A stretch of 64,000 nucleotides of DNA from an uncultured Hyphomonas sp. (GCF_963677035.1 NZ_OY781472.1:2542001-2606000), one strand, 5' to 3'. Counted from the stretch's first letter, positions 25,879 through 34,810 are shown. A program made the numbers and translations. The notes: generated by a model not told the origin, from the sequence alone.

Positions 25879-26609
25879 CTGGAAGCGGGATCCGTTTCTG
25901 TTTCCGGTAAGCGGCCGCACAGCATATCAGCCCGGCGGGTCGCTTCATCAAGTCGTGCCTGCAATTCTGAACGCAAGGCCTCGGGCTCTGCGGAGCGTGG
26001 GGCGTCAATTGGCGCTGCCAGTACGATCGCACCCCGGGTGAACGGAAACGGGATGATGAACCGGTCCCACGTCTTCAGCCGCCAGCAGGGCGTGATTGAC
26101 AGGGCATAGGGCACAATCGGCGCGCCGGCCCGCTGGGCGATCATGACGGCGCCGGGGCTGACCTGTTCGGCCGGGCCACGGGGGCCATCCGGTGTGATGC
26201 AGACCGCACTGCCGCTTTTCAGCAGGCGGGCGGCTTCGGCGATGGCGCGGGCGCCGCCCTTGTCCTTGCGCTTTTTCTTGTTCGCTGCCGAGCCGCGGAT
26301 GGCGTGCAGGTGGAGGTGGTCGATCGCCCGGGCCACGGCTTCGCCGTCCGGCGATAGCGAGATCAGCATCGCCGCTCTGTTCACGCGATCATTCCAGCTG
26401 CGGATGAAGCGGATCCAGCCCGTTGGCAGGATCATGATCCGGGAGTGCCAGGACGCGACGACAACGCCGTCATTGTCCCGCCAGGCCTGTCGGGCGGCAG
26501 GATCCACCTCGACCGTCCAGCGGACTGTGTGGGCCACCAGGGCCATCCATGCCCAGATCAGGCGTCCCAGGAGGGCGGCAACGATGGGGGAGCGGAACAG
26601 GGATTTCAT
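25875..26609 (-). CDS. DUF374 lysophospholipid acyltransferase family protein
   Basis: A 244-residue protein with an N-terminal membrane helix and the DUF374 acyltransferase motif VVASWHSRIMILP (His of the HX4 acyl-transfer site), plus ITPDGPRGPAEQV, conserved in this family. It usually accompanies kdtA in alphaproteobacterial envelope operons, where its acyl acceptor is not firmly known. ATG 26609 is the natural start. The upstream extension is not coding-like. First gene of the lipid A/Kdo operon. Confidence 0.9.
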   Translation of the reverse strand: MKSLFRSPIVAALLGRLIWAWMALVAHTVRWTVEVDPAARQAWRDNDGVVVASWHSRIMILPTGWIRFIRSWNDRVNRAAMLISLSPDGEAVARAIDHLHLHAIRGSAANKKKRKDKGGARAIAEAARLLKSGSAVCITPDGPRGPAEQVSPGAVMIAQRAGAPIVPYALSITPCWRLKTWDRFIIPFPFTRGAIVLAAPIDAPRSAEPEALRSELQARLDEATRRADMLCGRLPETETDPASR

Positions 26610-26693
26610 CGCGCGGCTTATAGCGTGCTTTGCTGAGGGGACCACGCATTGTCTCAGGTGGTCTCTCGGGAAAACGAAATGAGGGAACGGAAA

Positions 26694-26768
26694 TGGTGGG
26701 CGATACAAGGTTCGAACTTGTGACCCCTGCCGTGTGAAGGCAGTGCTCTACCACTGAGCTAATCGCCC
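26694..26768 (-). tRNA. tRNA-Val (CAC)
   Basis: The minus strand folds as a complete 75-base tRNA. Acceptor arms GGGCGAT/ATCGCCC pair perfectly, the D arm is GCTCAGTGGTAGAGC, the anticodon stem CTGCC/GGCAG holds loop TTCACAC (anticodon CAC, reading GUG valine), the T arm is ACAAGTTCGAACCTTGT, and the discriminator A is followed by an encoded CCA. It stands alone, 85 bases upstream of the DUF374 gene start. No integrase or attachment duplication is seen next to it. Confidence 0.96.
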
Positions 26769-27271
26769 GTTCCGGAAAAAATCGGGGTTAATCTGCCTGA
26801 GTCGCAAGGTCAAGCGCGGAAAGCTGAAGCATGTGCATCGGCATTCTGTCCCCCAATCGGACTACATTGTCCCGAGAGTTTTGTGACAGGCGCGTCATAG
26901 CTGCTATGCAAAGATATGCTGCAATGCATGGTTTTGAGGCCGAAAATCCGAACGGCAATTACGGCGAGAATGAGGCTGTCACCTATCTACGGGACAGGCG
27001 TGGTGTAAGGGATTTACGCTTTGGTACAGGAACAGCGTAAACATTGGCTGCCAGATTACGTAATATGAACGGACGTTCAGAATGAACATTTGTTCATCGA
27101 GTAACATTACGTTGGTTTCATTTGAAATAGGTCTTGAGATTGCGCGCCAACATTGTCATTTTGCAGTCACACGAGACGAGCCAACAACGGTTCGCAGAAA
27201 TACAGATCCTAAGAAGGACAGGCAGGGGCTTTTAAAGCCCTGAATAACAAAAACGCCTGGAGAGAGAGAAA
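26769..27271. other. Lower-GC intergenic region upstream of a small conserved-looking gene
   Basis: A 500-bp stretch visibly richer in A/T than its neighbours. A 69-codon frame at 26831 has no ribosome site or recognisable product and is not called. Two adjacent dyads lie at 27066-27096 (listed separately). A palindrome-like AGGGGCTTTTAAAGCCCT is at about 27226-27243, just before the small gene's leader. Confidence 0.5.
27066..27096. promoter_or_regulatory. Paired TGAAC-N4-GTTCA operator-like dyads
   Basis: TGAACGGACGTTCA (27066-27079) and TGAACATTTGTTCA (27083-27096) are two perfect-arm 14-bp dyads of the same pattern with centres 17 bp apart. Such paired dyads are typical of TetR-family operators bound by two dimers. 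They lie about 180 bp upstream of the gene starting at 27272 and are the only such pair I noticed in the window. No regulator gene is adjacent. Confidence 0.5.
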
Positions 27272-27514
27272 ATGAAAGACTGGTGTGACGAAGAAGGCGC
27301 AAAGCGCCTGCGTGAAAAGATTGCTGCCTATTGGGCCGAGCGTGGCTATGAAGTGGATGTCGACCTTGTCGATGCTGGCTTCGTACCTGCCATGCGCAGC
27401 GCCCGGACCGACGTGCGCAGCAACATGATCAACGGTATGCCCCGCCGCCGGATCAATCCGGATGCGTCGGCTGCACGTCCGAGCTATCGCCCGCGCGCTG
27501 AAGCCACGGCCTGA
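27272..27514 (+). CDS. Small conserved-looking hypothetical protein
   Basis: An 80-residue soluble protein starting MKDWCDEEGAKRLREKIAAYW, with a GAGAGAGA ribosome site. The N-terminal half looks helical with Trp and Cys. The second half (AMRSARTDVRSNMINGMPRR) is basic, followed by a Pro/Arg tail. I have a weak impression of similar short alphaproteobacterial proteins but cannot name a family or function. Its 3' end overlaps the convergent gph gene by 31 bp. Confidence 0.75.
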   Translation: MKDWCDEEGAKRLREKIAAYWAERGYEVDVDLVDAGFVPAMRSARTDVRSNMINGMPRRRINPDASAARPSYRPRAEATA

Positions 27515-28191
27515 TTGATCAGGCGCGAAAGCGCCTCAGGTAATTGAGAATAGTGCGAAACGACCGCGTCCGCGCCAATCGCTTCCACTGACTCGGTTTC
27601 ATAGCCAAATGGCACAAATACGAAGGGCAGTCCGGCATTCCGGGCTGCCCTTTCGTCTGTGCGGCTGTCTCCCACCATGATAGCCCGGACCGGATCCCCG
27701 CCGGCGGCGTGTATCGCGCGCACGATATGGTCCCCGTCGGGCTTCTTCGACGGAACGCTGTCGGCACCGATGATGGCGGCAAAGCGGGGCGCCAGCCCCA
27801 GCGCGTCCAGAAGTTTGTCGGAGAGATCCTGCTTCTTGTTGGTGCAGACCGACAGGATGGCGCCGTCGGCTGCGAGGCCATCCAGGATTTCCGGCACCTT
27901 GTCGAAGGGGCGGGACCCGATCGCGATGTGTTCTGAATAGTACACAAGGAAGCGCGCGAAGAGGCCCTCCAGTTCGGCGTCCGACGGCGTCAGACCCTGA
28001 TGCGCCATGCCTGTCCGGATCATGGCCTTGGCGCCATGGCCGATCATTCCGGCAACAGTCTGCAGGTCCACAGTCTCAAGCCCGGCATGGTCCAGGACAT
28101 GGTTTAGGGCGTTCAGAAGGTCCGGCGCGGTATCTACCAGCGTCCCGTCCAGATCGAACACCACGGTCCAGCCGTCTAGCCATCCTGTCAT
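27484..28191 (-). CDS. gph: HAD phosphatase, phosphoglycolate phosphatase-like
   Basis: A 235-residue haloacid dehalogenase hydrolase. The nucleophile motif VVFDLDGTLVDTAPDLL lies near residue 10. VCTNKK provides motif II, and the acidic motif IV is MVGDSRTDERAARNAG. It probably dephosphorylates 2-phosphoglycolate or a related small phosphate. I chose MTGWLDG at 28191. The longer frame upstream runs into the divergent glmU gene and is not coding-like. It is divergent from glmU with an 85-bp gap. Confidence 0.9.
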   Translation of the reverse strand: MTGWLDGWTVVFDLDGTLVDTAPDLLNALNHVLDHAGLETVDLQTVAGMIGHGAKAMIRTGMAHQGLTPSDAELEGLFARFLVYYSEHIAIGSRPFDKVPEILDGLAADGAILSVCTNKKQDLSDKLLDALGLAPRFAAIIGADSVPSKKPDGDHIVRAIHAAGGDPVRAIMVGDSRTDERAARNAGLPFVFVPFGYETESVEAIGADAVVSHYSQLPEALSRLINQAVASARGR

Positions 28192-28276
28192 CGCTGCTCC
28201 AATTCCCGCTCGCCCCTCGCCTTGAATCGGCCTTTGATCTAGGCGAATGGGCAGAAGAAAGCGAGAGGGCCCTGTC

Positions 28277-29647
28277 ATGAGCCAGACTGCCAGATCCCGC
28301 GCCGCGGTAATTCTCGCCGCCGGCAAGGGCACGCGGATGAAATCGAGCCTGCCCAAGGTGATGCACCCGGTCGGTGGACGCCCCATGGTGGATTGGTCGG
28401 TCGACCTGGCCCGCAGGGCGGGCTGTACCGAAATCGTGGTCGTCTGCCAGCCTTCTCAGGGGCTGCTGATCGAACATGTTGCACGCCTGCCCGGAGACAT
28501 TCAGGTCGCCTTTCAGGATCCGCCCGAGGGCACCGGCCATGCCGTGCGTTGTGCAGCCGATGCGCTTACCGGATTTCAAGGGGATCTTGTCGTGCTTTAC
28601 GGGGACTCCCCGCTGGTTCCGGCAGACGCCATTGAGGAACTCTTTGCGTCGCTGGAGGAGGGCGCCACGGTCGGCGTGCTGGGGTTCGATACGCATGATC
28701 CGGGTCTCTATGGCCGCCTGATCACATCAGGCCATGGTGAGCTGGAAGCGATTGTCGAGGCGCGGGAAGCGACGCCGGAGCAGCTGCTGGTCACGCTCTG
28801 CAATTCCGGGGTCATGGCAGCTGGCGCGGAAGACATGTTCCGGCTGCTCGAAAAGGTGACGAACGACAATGCCAAGGGCGAATATTACCTGACCGACCTG
28901 GTCGGGCTGGCCCGGGGCGAAGGTAAGCGCTGTCAGGCGGTCCGCTGCGATGAAGGAGACCTGATCGGCTGTGATTCCAAGGCAGACCTTGCCGAGGCCG
29001 AAGCGATTTTTCAGGCGCGCCGGCGCCGGGAAGCCCTGGACAGCGGGGTGACGCTGATCGCGCCGGATACGGTGTTCTTCGCCTACGATACCGTGATTGA
29101 GCCGGACGTGGTGATCGAGCCGAACGTCGTTTTCGGACCCGGTGTGACCATCCGGTCCGGCGCGCAGATTCGTGCGTTCAGCCATCTCGAAGGCGCACAG
29201 GTCGGCCAGTTCGCGTCCGTCGGGCCATTTGCGCGGCTTCGCCCCGGCGCAGTGCTGGATCAGTCGGCATTTGTCGGAAATTTCGTTGAAGTGAAGAACG
29301 TGCATATGGCCGAAGGCGCCAAGGCGAGCCATTTGTCTTATCTGGGCGATGGCGAGATCGGCGCCGGCGCAAATATCGGAGCGGGCACAATCTTCTGCAA
29401 TTATGATGGCTTCTTCAAATACCGCACGACCATCGGAGAGGGCGCGTTCATCGGGTCCAATTCCGCACTGGTGGCACCAGTGACCATCGGCGAGGGCGCG
29501 ATTGTCGGAAGCGGCAGCGTCGTCACGAAAGATGTGACGGCCGGTGCGCTGGCCGTCGCGCGGGGAAGACAGATTGAACGCGAAGGCTGGGCGACGGTGT
29601 TCCGCGAGAAAATGACGGCAAAGAAGGCCGACACGAAAAAGGGCTGA
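28277..29647 (+). CDS. glmU: Bifunctional GlcN-1-P acetyltransferase / GlcNAc-1-P uridyltransferase
   Basis: A 456-residue enzyme making UDP-GlcNAc, the precursor of peptidoglycan and lipid A. The N-terminal pyrophosphorylase domain has ILAAGKGTRMKSSLPKVMH. The C-terminal left-handed beta helix shows hexapeptide-type repeats from about residue 250 (VIEPNVVFGPGV, IGAGTIFCNYDG). GAGAGGG precedes ATG 28277. The gene runs straight into rpiA with a 2-base gap. Confidence 0.97.
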   Translation: MSQTARSRAAVILAAGKGTRMKSSLPKVMHPVGGRPMVDWSVDLARRAGCTEIVVVCQPSQGLLIEHVARLPGDIQVAFQDPPEGTGHAVRCAADALTGFQGDLVVLYGDSPLVPADAIEELFASLEEGATVGVLGFDTHDPGLYGRLITSGHGELEAIVEAREATPEQLLVTLCNSGVMAAGAEDMFRLLEKVTNDNAKGEYYLTDLVGLARGEGKRCQAVRCDEGDLIGCDSKADLAEAEAIFQARRRREALDSGVTLIAPDTVFFAYDTVIEPDVVIEPNVVFGPGVTIRSGAQIRAFSHLEGAQVGQFASVGPFARLRPGAVLDQSAFVGNFVEVKNVHMAEGAKASHLSYLGDGEIGAGANIGAGTIFCNYDGFFKYRTTIGEGAFIGSNSALVAPVTIGEGAIVGSGSVVTKDVTAGALAVARGRQIEREGWATVFREKMTAKKADTKKG

Positions 29648-29649
29648 TC

Positions 29650-30348
29650 ATGGCGAATGAGCTGGAAAAGCAGAACGCGGCAGCCGTGGCGATGGAGTTC
29701 GTCGAAGATGGCATGACCATCGGCCTTGGCACCGGCTCAACCGCGAAATACTTCGTCGAGATGCTGGCCGAAGAAATTGCTGACGGTCTGATCGTGCGGT
29801 GCATTGAGACCAGTGAGCGGACCCGCCGGCAAGCGGAAAGCCTGGGCATTCCCCTGATCCCGTCCGAACAGGTCGAGCGGATCCACCTGACCGTCGATGG
29901 CGCCGACGAGGTGGATGAGCATGGCTTCCTCATCAAAGGCGGCGGCGCCGCCCTGTTGCGGGAAAAGATTATCGCCAATGCTTCCGATCACATGGTTGTG
30001 ATTGCCGACCCGTCAAAACAGGTCGATCGCCTCGGCAAGTTCCCCCTGCCGGTGGAGGTGGCGCCCTTCGGCTACACCATCACCGCGAAGAAAGTTTATG
30101 ACGCGCTCTGCTCCAGCGGAATCGACCGCCCCCGCGTGGAATTGCGTGCCCAGCCGGGCGGCAGGCTGGTTTCGACCGATGGCGGAAACTACATCCTGGA
30201 TTGCCATTGCCAGAAAATTCCCGATGCCGAATCCCTGGCTGTGCGCCTCTCCGGCGTGCCGGGGGTCGTCGAACACGGATTGTTTATCGGTATCGCCCGG
30301 ACGGTCATTATCGGCAATGAGTCCGGGGCCACAGTGTTTGAATTCTGA
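29650..30348 (+). CDS. rpiA: Ribose-5-phosphate isomerase A
   Basis: A 232-residue cytosolic pentose-phosphate pathway isomerase. GLGTGSTAKYFVEML binds phosphate, and DGADEVDEHGFLIKGGGAAL carries the catalytic Asp/Glu/Lys residues of RpiA. It follows glmU and precedes gor in the same direction with short gaps, so the three may share a transcript. Confidence 0.96.
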   Translation: MANELEKQNAAAVAMEFVEDGMTIGLGTGSTAKYFVEMLAEEIADGLIVRCIETSERTRRQAESLGIPLIPSEQVERIHLTVDGADEVDEHGFLIKGGGAALLREKIIANASDHMVVIADPSKQVDRLGKFPLPVEVAPFGYTITAKKVYDALCSSGIDRPRVELRAQPGGRLVSTDGGNYILDCHCQKIPDAESLAVRLSGVPGVVEHGLFIGIARTVIIGNESGATVFEF

Positions 30349-30404
30349 GCCTGCGCGCCCATATCCGACCGCAGACACGCACACGACTTCCAAGGAAATG
30401 ACTT

Positions 30405-31811
30405 ATGGCTGAGCACGCTTATGACTTCGACCTGTTCGTGATCGGAGGCGGCTCTGGCGGAGTGCGCGCGGCCCGCATTGCCGCGATCACCGGCGCCCGC
30501 GTCGGCCTGGCGGAGGAATACCGCATGGGCGGCACCTGCGTGATCCGCGGCTGCGTGCCCAAGAAGTTCATGGTCTATGCCAGCCAGTACGGCAAGGATA
30601 TCGCGAAGGCCGCAGGGTATGGCTGGCGCGTGGGGGATGTCTCGTACGATCACGGAACATTCGCTTCCGCCATGCATGCTGAAGTGGACCGCCTGTCGGG
30701 CATCTATTTCCGTAATCTCAAGAATGCCGGCGTGGACATTTTCGAAGAGCGCGCCGAATTCGTCGATGAACACACGCTGCGCCTGAAGAAGAGCGGCAAG
30801 ACGATCACCGCGGAAAAGATCCTGATCGCCGTGGGCGGTACGCCGTGGCGGCCCTCGCCCGAAGACCTGCCGGGGGTGGAGCACACGATCACCTCCAATG
30901 AGGTGTTCCAGCTGGAAGACCTGCCGAAACATGTCGTCATTGCCGGCGGCGGTTATATCGCGGTGGAGTTCGCGCATATCTTTGCCGGCCTCGGCGTGCC
31001 GACCTGCCTTGTCTATCGCGGCGAGGAAGTGCTGCGCGGGTTTGATGCGGATGTCCGCACGGCGGTGCATGAGGGCCTGAAGGAGGCCGGTGTGCGGGTC
31101 GTCACCGGCGCCGTGTTCGACGCCATCGAGAAACGCGACGGCGAAGACCTGCCGCTGCACATCACGCTTTCCAACGGCAACCATATTGATGCCGATGTCG
31201 TGCTGATGGCGGTCGGACGCCGCCCGAACACGGAAGGACTTGGCTGTGATGCCGCCGGAGTTGAGCTGGACGGCAATGGCGCCGTCAAAGTGGATGAGTG
31301 GTCAAAAACCAATGTCGGCAGTGTCTGGGCCGTCGGCGACGTGACGGACCGCGTTGCGCTGACGCCGGTGGCTATTCGCGAAGGCCACGCCTTCGCCGAT
31401 ACCGAGTTCGGCGGCAATCCCTGGCATTTCGATCATTCGGATATCGCGACGGCGGTCTTCTCCCAGCCGGAAGTCGGCACGGTCGGCCTCAGCGAGGCCG
31501 ATGCCCGCAAGGCCTATGGTGCCGACATCGATATCTACAAGACGAAATTCAAGCCGATGAAGAATGCCCTGAATGGCGACACCAGCCGTGTACTGATGAA
31601 GTTGGTCGTGCGGGCGTCAGATCAAAAGATGCTCGGTGTCCACATGGTTGGCGACGATTCCGCCGAAGTTATTCAGGTGATTGGCATCGCCATCAAGATG
31701 GGTGTGACCAAGCCGGACTTTGACCGAACCTGCGCCGTCCACCCGTCCGTTGCGGAAGAATTGGTGACCATGCGCACGAAGTGGGTACCGGAGGTGGCGA
31801 GCAACGCCTAG
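30405..31811 (+). CDS. gor: Glutathione-disulfide reductase
   Basis: A 468-residue FAD-dependent NADPH-glutathione reductase. The FAD-binding GGGSGGVRAARIAA, the redox-active disulfide in GGTCVIRGCVPKK, the NADPH-domain GGGYIAVEFA and the C-terminal catalytic His in CAVHPSVAEELV are all present. It keeps the GSH pool reduced. It converges with the TIR-ParA gene and overlaps it by 4 bases. Confidence 0.95.
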   Translation: MAEHAYDFDLFVIGGGSGGVRAARIAAITGARVGLAEEYRMGGTCVIRGCVPKKFMVYASQYGKDIAKAAGYGWRVGDVSYDHGTFASAMHAEVDRLSGIYFRNLKNAGVDIFEERAEFVDEHTLRLKKSGKTITAEKILIAVGGTPWRPSPEDLPGVEHTITSNEVFQLEDLPKHVVIAGGGYIAVEFAHIFAGLGVPTCLVYRGEEVLRGFDADVRTAVHEGLKEAGVRVVTGAVFDAIEKRDGEDLPLHITLSNGNHIDADVVLMAVGRRPNTEGLGCDAAGVELDGNGAVKVDEWSKTNVGSVWAVGDVTDRVALTPVAIREGHAFADTEFGGNPWHFDHSDIATAVFSQPEVGTVGLSEADARKAYGADIDIYKTKFKPMKNALNGDTSRVLMKLVVRASDQKMLGVHMVGDDSAEVIQVIGIAIKMGVTKPDFDRTCAVHPSVAEELVTMRTKWVPEVASNA

Positions 31812-33115
31812 TGCGTCTCGTCGCAAAGCTCTTTCAGTTCCAGCGCGATCGTCTTCAGGCTTTCGCGGATCTGTTTGAGCCCGCCGCCACGCCCGGAATG
31901 AATGACCAGCTGCTTCCAGGTCGGATGGCCTTCCTGCGGCGGCTTCACCGCCAGGTGCTTTGATCGCGGCAGGGCAGACTTCAGCAAGGCCTTCGACAGC
32001 GGGAAGCCGGCGGCATCGTCGAATATGCCGTTGCGGGCATCGGCTTCGAAGGTCGACTGCTCTGACCGGCTGACGGCGTTGAACAGAACCGACAGGGCCG
32101 GGCGCTTGCCGACGGGGATCTGCGTCCGCAGCACCTGGTTCAGCAGTTTCACGCCGCGCAGGGAATAGATGTCGGTGTGCATCGGCGCCAGCACGCGGTC
32201 GGCCGCTTCCAGCGCGCAGCGCGTCAGGAAGGTCGCGTTCGGATTGGTATCGAACACGATCAGGTCGTATTCGCTGCGATAGAAGTCCACCTGCCGCAGG
32301 AAGTGGCGCTTGATCTGCTCAAGGGCGGCATTGTCGGTGGCGAACGCGTATTTCGAAATCTCGAACTGGCCCGAGATGATGTCGAACCGGCCCGGCGGGC
32401 TGTTGCCCTCCGCCATGATGTCGTGGACGAGATAGTTGCGGGCCACCGGTGCGAACGGTTCTGTCGACAGGTCCAGCCAGTGCTCGGCCGGGCTCTCTGC
32501 ATTGCGGGTGTGCAGGCGGGAGCGCTCGAACAGCGAGATGACCGACTTGTCCGCCGCCGCGCTCTCATCGGCCACGTCCATCTCATAGAAGGTCTGGGTC
32601 AGATTGTATTGCGGGTCGAGGTCGATCAGCAGGATGCGGCCGCCAGCCATGGCGTGCCAGGCGCCGAAGACCTGCGCCGAGACGGTGGTCTTGCCGACAC
32701 CGCCCTTCAGATTCATCACGGCGATGACGGGGCACTTCTTCTTGTAGGCGTCCAAGGTCTGCTGGACGAGCTGCTCCAGACCGTCCGGCGTGGTGCTGGA
32801 CAGGCGCAGGTGCGGCTGGACTTCCTGTTTGAAGAAGCCGTTCATCCGCGCTTTGTCGATCTGGTAGGGGATCAGCGGCAGGCCGCGGGCCTTGGCACGC
32901 TCGATATCCTGGCGCACGGCCTTTGATCGTACGGACGTGGCCGAGACCAGCACAATCATCGCGAAGGCATCGTCGATGTCGCGATTGTTACGTTCGCGGT
33001 CGTTTTGGTCGTCCGGCGCGAATTTGACAGGGATCGACTCCGCCCGCATCGCTTCGTGAAGCTTCAGCAGGTCGTCGAGGTCCAGCGTAGAGTGGGCGAT
33101 GTAGACGTGAGACAT
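31808..33115 (-). CDS. TIR-like domain fused to a ParA/MinD-type ATPase
   Basis: A 435-residue two-domain protein. Residues 1-110 look like a bacterial TIR_2 domain: VYIAHSTLDLDDLLKLHEAM opens it, AMIVLVSATSVRSKAVRQDI is the helix normally carrying the catalytic Glu, and LPLIPYQIDKARM follows. By comparison with the W-V-x-x-E pattern of NADase TIRs, Asp70 occupies the Glu position, so catalysis may be altered or lost. Residues about 128-435 are a ParA-type ATPase: deviant Walker A NLKGGVGKTT (136-144), ILLIDLDPQYN (161-171) and Walker B YDLIVFDTNPN (283-293). I do not recall this fusion as a characterised system. No ParB or obvious effector is adjacent. Its neighbours are housekeeping genes. 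Confidence 0.8.
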   Translation of the reverse strand: MSHVYIAHSTLDLDDLLKLHEAMRAESIPVKFAPDDQNDRERNNRDIDDAFAMIVLVSATSVRSKAVRQDIERAKARGLPLIPYQIDKARMNGFFKQEVQPHLRLSSTTPDGLEQLVQQTLDAYKKKCPVIAVMNLKGGVGKTTVSAQVFGAWHAMAGGRILLIDLDPQYNLTQTFYEMDVADESAAADKSVISLFERSRLHTRNAESPAEHWLDLSTEPFAPVARNYLVHDIMAEGNSPPGRFDIISGQFEISKYAFATDNAALEQIKRHFLRQVDFYRSEYDLIVFDTNPNATFLTRCALEAADRVLAPMHTDIYSLRGVKLLNQVLRTQIPVGKRPALSVLFNAVSRSEQSTFEADARNGIFDDAAGFPLSKALLKSALPRSKHLAVKPPQEGHPTWKQLVIHSGRGGGLKQIRESLKTIALELKELCDETH

Positions 33116-33264
33116 GATCTCCCGGCGGTCCCTTCAGGCTTGCCTCAGGCGTTCTGTAACTAAGATGAGGCGGGGTGATTCCGCCACACTTGTGCTGTGA
33201 AATTATGGTGAAACTTGAGCGATCGCCTGCCATGTGATTAATGCGGCCATCAATGGAGCGTAAG

Positions 33265-34644
33265 ATGAGCAACTGGACCCCTTCCGACTGGCGCGAACTG
33301 CCGGCGAAGCACATCCCGGAAGATTACCCGGATACTGCAGCACTTGCTGCAGCAGAGGACCGTCTGCGCTCATTTCCGCCGCTGGTTTTTGCCGGAGAAG
33401 CCCGACGCCTGAAAACCCGCCTTGGCGAGGTTGCGGCCGGGAACGCCTTCCTGCTGCAGGGCGGTGACTGTGCCGAGAGCTTCAAGGAATTCCATCCGGA
33501 CAACATCCGCGACACGTTCCGCGTGATTCTGCAGATGGCTGTCGTGCTGACCTTCGCCGCCGCCAAGCCGGTGGTGAAAGTGGGCCGTATTGCCGGCCAG
33601 TTCGGCAAGCCGCGCTCCGCCCCGATCGAGACGATTGATGGCGTCACGCTGCCGTCCTACCGGGGCGACAACATCAACGGCATGGACTTCACGCCGGAAG
33701 CCCGCATCCCCGACCCGGATCGCCTGATTCAGGCCTACTCCCAGTCGGCTGCAACGCTGAACCTGCTGCGCGCATTCAGCCAGGGTGGCTATGCCAGCCT
33801 CGCCAATGTGCACCGATGGATGCTTGGCTTCGTGGATCGCAGCTCTCAGGGCGAACGCTATGAGAAGCTGGCAGACCAGATCTCGGCCTCGTTGCGCTTC
33901 ATGGAAGCGGTTGGCCTGAACGCTGAAACCGTGCCGCAGATGGCGCAGGTGGAGTTCTACACCAGCCACGAAGCCCTGCTGCTCGGCTATGAGGAAGCAC
34001 TGACCCGCGTCGATTCCACGTCTGGCGACTGGTACGACACGTCGGCCCACATGCTGTGGATCGGCCACCGGACCCGTCAACTGGATCATGCCCACGTCGA
34101 TTTCTGCAAGGGGATCAAGAACCCGATCGGCATCAAGTGCGGTCCCGGCATGGAGCCGGACGAGCTTGTCCGCCTGATCGAGACGATCAACCCGTCAGAC
34201 GAGGCGGGCCGGATCACGCTGATCTCGCGCTTTGGTTCCGATGGTGTGGCTCAGGGGCTGCCGCCGCTGGCGCGTGCTGTGAAAGCAAGTGGCCGCACTG
34301 TGGTGTGGTCCTGCGATCCGATGCACGGCAACACGCTGAAGACCGACTCCGGCTTCAAGACGCGACCGGTGGACCGAATCCTCTCCGAGGTGAGCCAGTT
34401 CATCGACGTCATGAATGCCGAAGGCTGCTATCCGGGCGGGGTCCATTTCGAGATGACCGGCCAGAACGTCACCGAATGTATCGGCGGCGCACAGGCGATC
34501 TCCGAGGACGACCTCTCCAGCCGCTACCACACGCACTGCGACCCGCGACTGAACGGCGAGCAGGCACTGGAGCTGGCCTTCCTGGTGGCAGAGAAGCTTC
34601 AGGCGCTCAGCAACGGCAAGGACGCGGCCCGCAAGGCCGGCTGA
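33265..34644 (+). CDS. aroG: Class II 3-deoxy-D-arabino-heptulosonate-7-phosphate synthase
   Basis: A 459-residue plant/actinobacterial-type (class II) DAHP synthase, the first step of the shikimate pathway. Family blocks [27 protein letters not shown] and [11 protein letters not shown] are present, the last holding metal ligands. Start [13 protein letters not shown] at 33265 with GGAG upstream. A 149-bp divergent gap with the TIR-ParA gene probably contains promoters for both. Confidence 0.96.
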   Translation: MSNWTPSDWRELPAKHIPEDYPDTAALAAAEDRLRSFPPLVFAGEARRLKTRLGEVAAGNAFLLQGGDCAESFKEFHPDNIRDTFRVILQMAVVLTFAAAKPVVKVGRIAGQFGKPRSAPIETIDGVTLPSYRGDNINGMDFTPEARIPDPDRLIQAYSQSAATLNLLRAFSQGGYASLANVHRWMLGFVDRSSQGERYEKLADQISASLRFMEAVGLNAETVPQMAQVEFYTSHEALLLGYEEALTRVDSTSGDWYDTSAHMLWIGHRTRQLDHAHVDFCKGIKNPIGIKCGPGMEPDELVRLIETINPSDEAGRITLISRFGSDGVAQGLPPLARAVKASGRTVVWSCDPMHGNTLKTDSGFKTRPVDRILSEVSQFIDVMNAEGCYPGGVHFEMTGQNVTECIGGAQAISEDDLSSRYHTHCDPRLNGEQALELAFLVAEKLQALSNGKDAARKAG

Positions 34645-34720
34645 CGCATGTCTTCTGACCGACCTTAACCGGCCGGATGCGACAGCCAGACCCGTCTCCT
34701 ACAGGACACGGAAAATTCAC

Positions 34721-34750
34721 AAGGCCGGATTCAGTCCGGCCTTGCTTCGC
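34721..34750 (+). terminator. Terminator-like hairpin after the DAHP synthase gene
   Basis: AAGGCCGGA (34721-34729) pairs perfectly with TCCGGCCTT (34735-34743), then TGCTTCGC follows. It lies 77 bases past the stop. The U tract is imperfect. Confidence 0.6.
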
Positions 34751-34775
34751 GCAACATAATTAAACATGACACACA

Positions 34776-34810
34776 GCCCGGCGCATGGCGCCGGGCAGAG
34801 GGTATTCCAA
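34776..34810 (+). promoter_or_regulatory. Stem-loop abutting the MATE gene ribosome site
   Basis: GCCCGGCGC (34776-34784) pairs perfectly with GCGCCGGGC (34788-34796) around a 3-base ATG loop. The loop is followed directly by AGAGGG and, 7 bases on, by ATG 34810 of the MATE gene. The position is suitable for control of translation or as the end of a leader, but no ligand-binding fold is recognised. Confidence 0.35.

Noticed and set aside
26694..26768. tRNA-Val as an integration site
   Set aside because: No integrase gene or duplicated tRNA 3' end is seen in the flanks.
26831..27040. 69-residue frame after the tRNA
   Set aside because: No ribosome site, no recognisable product, in a gap whose features are regulatory.
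27066..27096. Possible LexA box
   Set aside because: Alphaproteobacterial LexA sites are direct GTTC-N7-GTTC repeats. These are inverted dyads with 4-base spacers.
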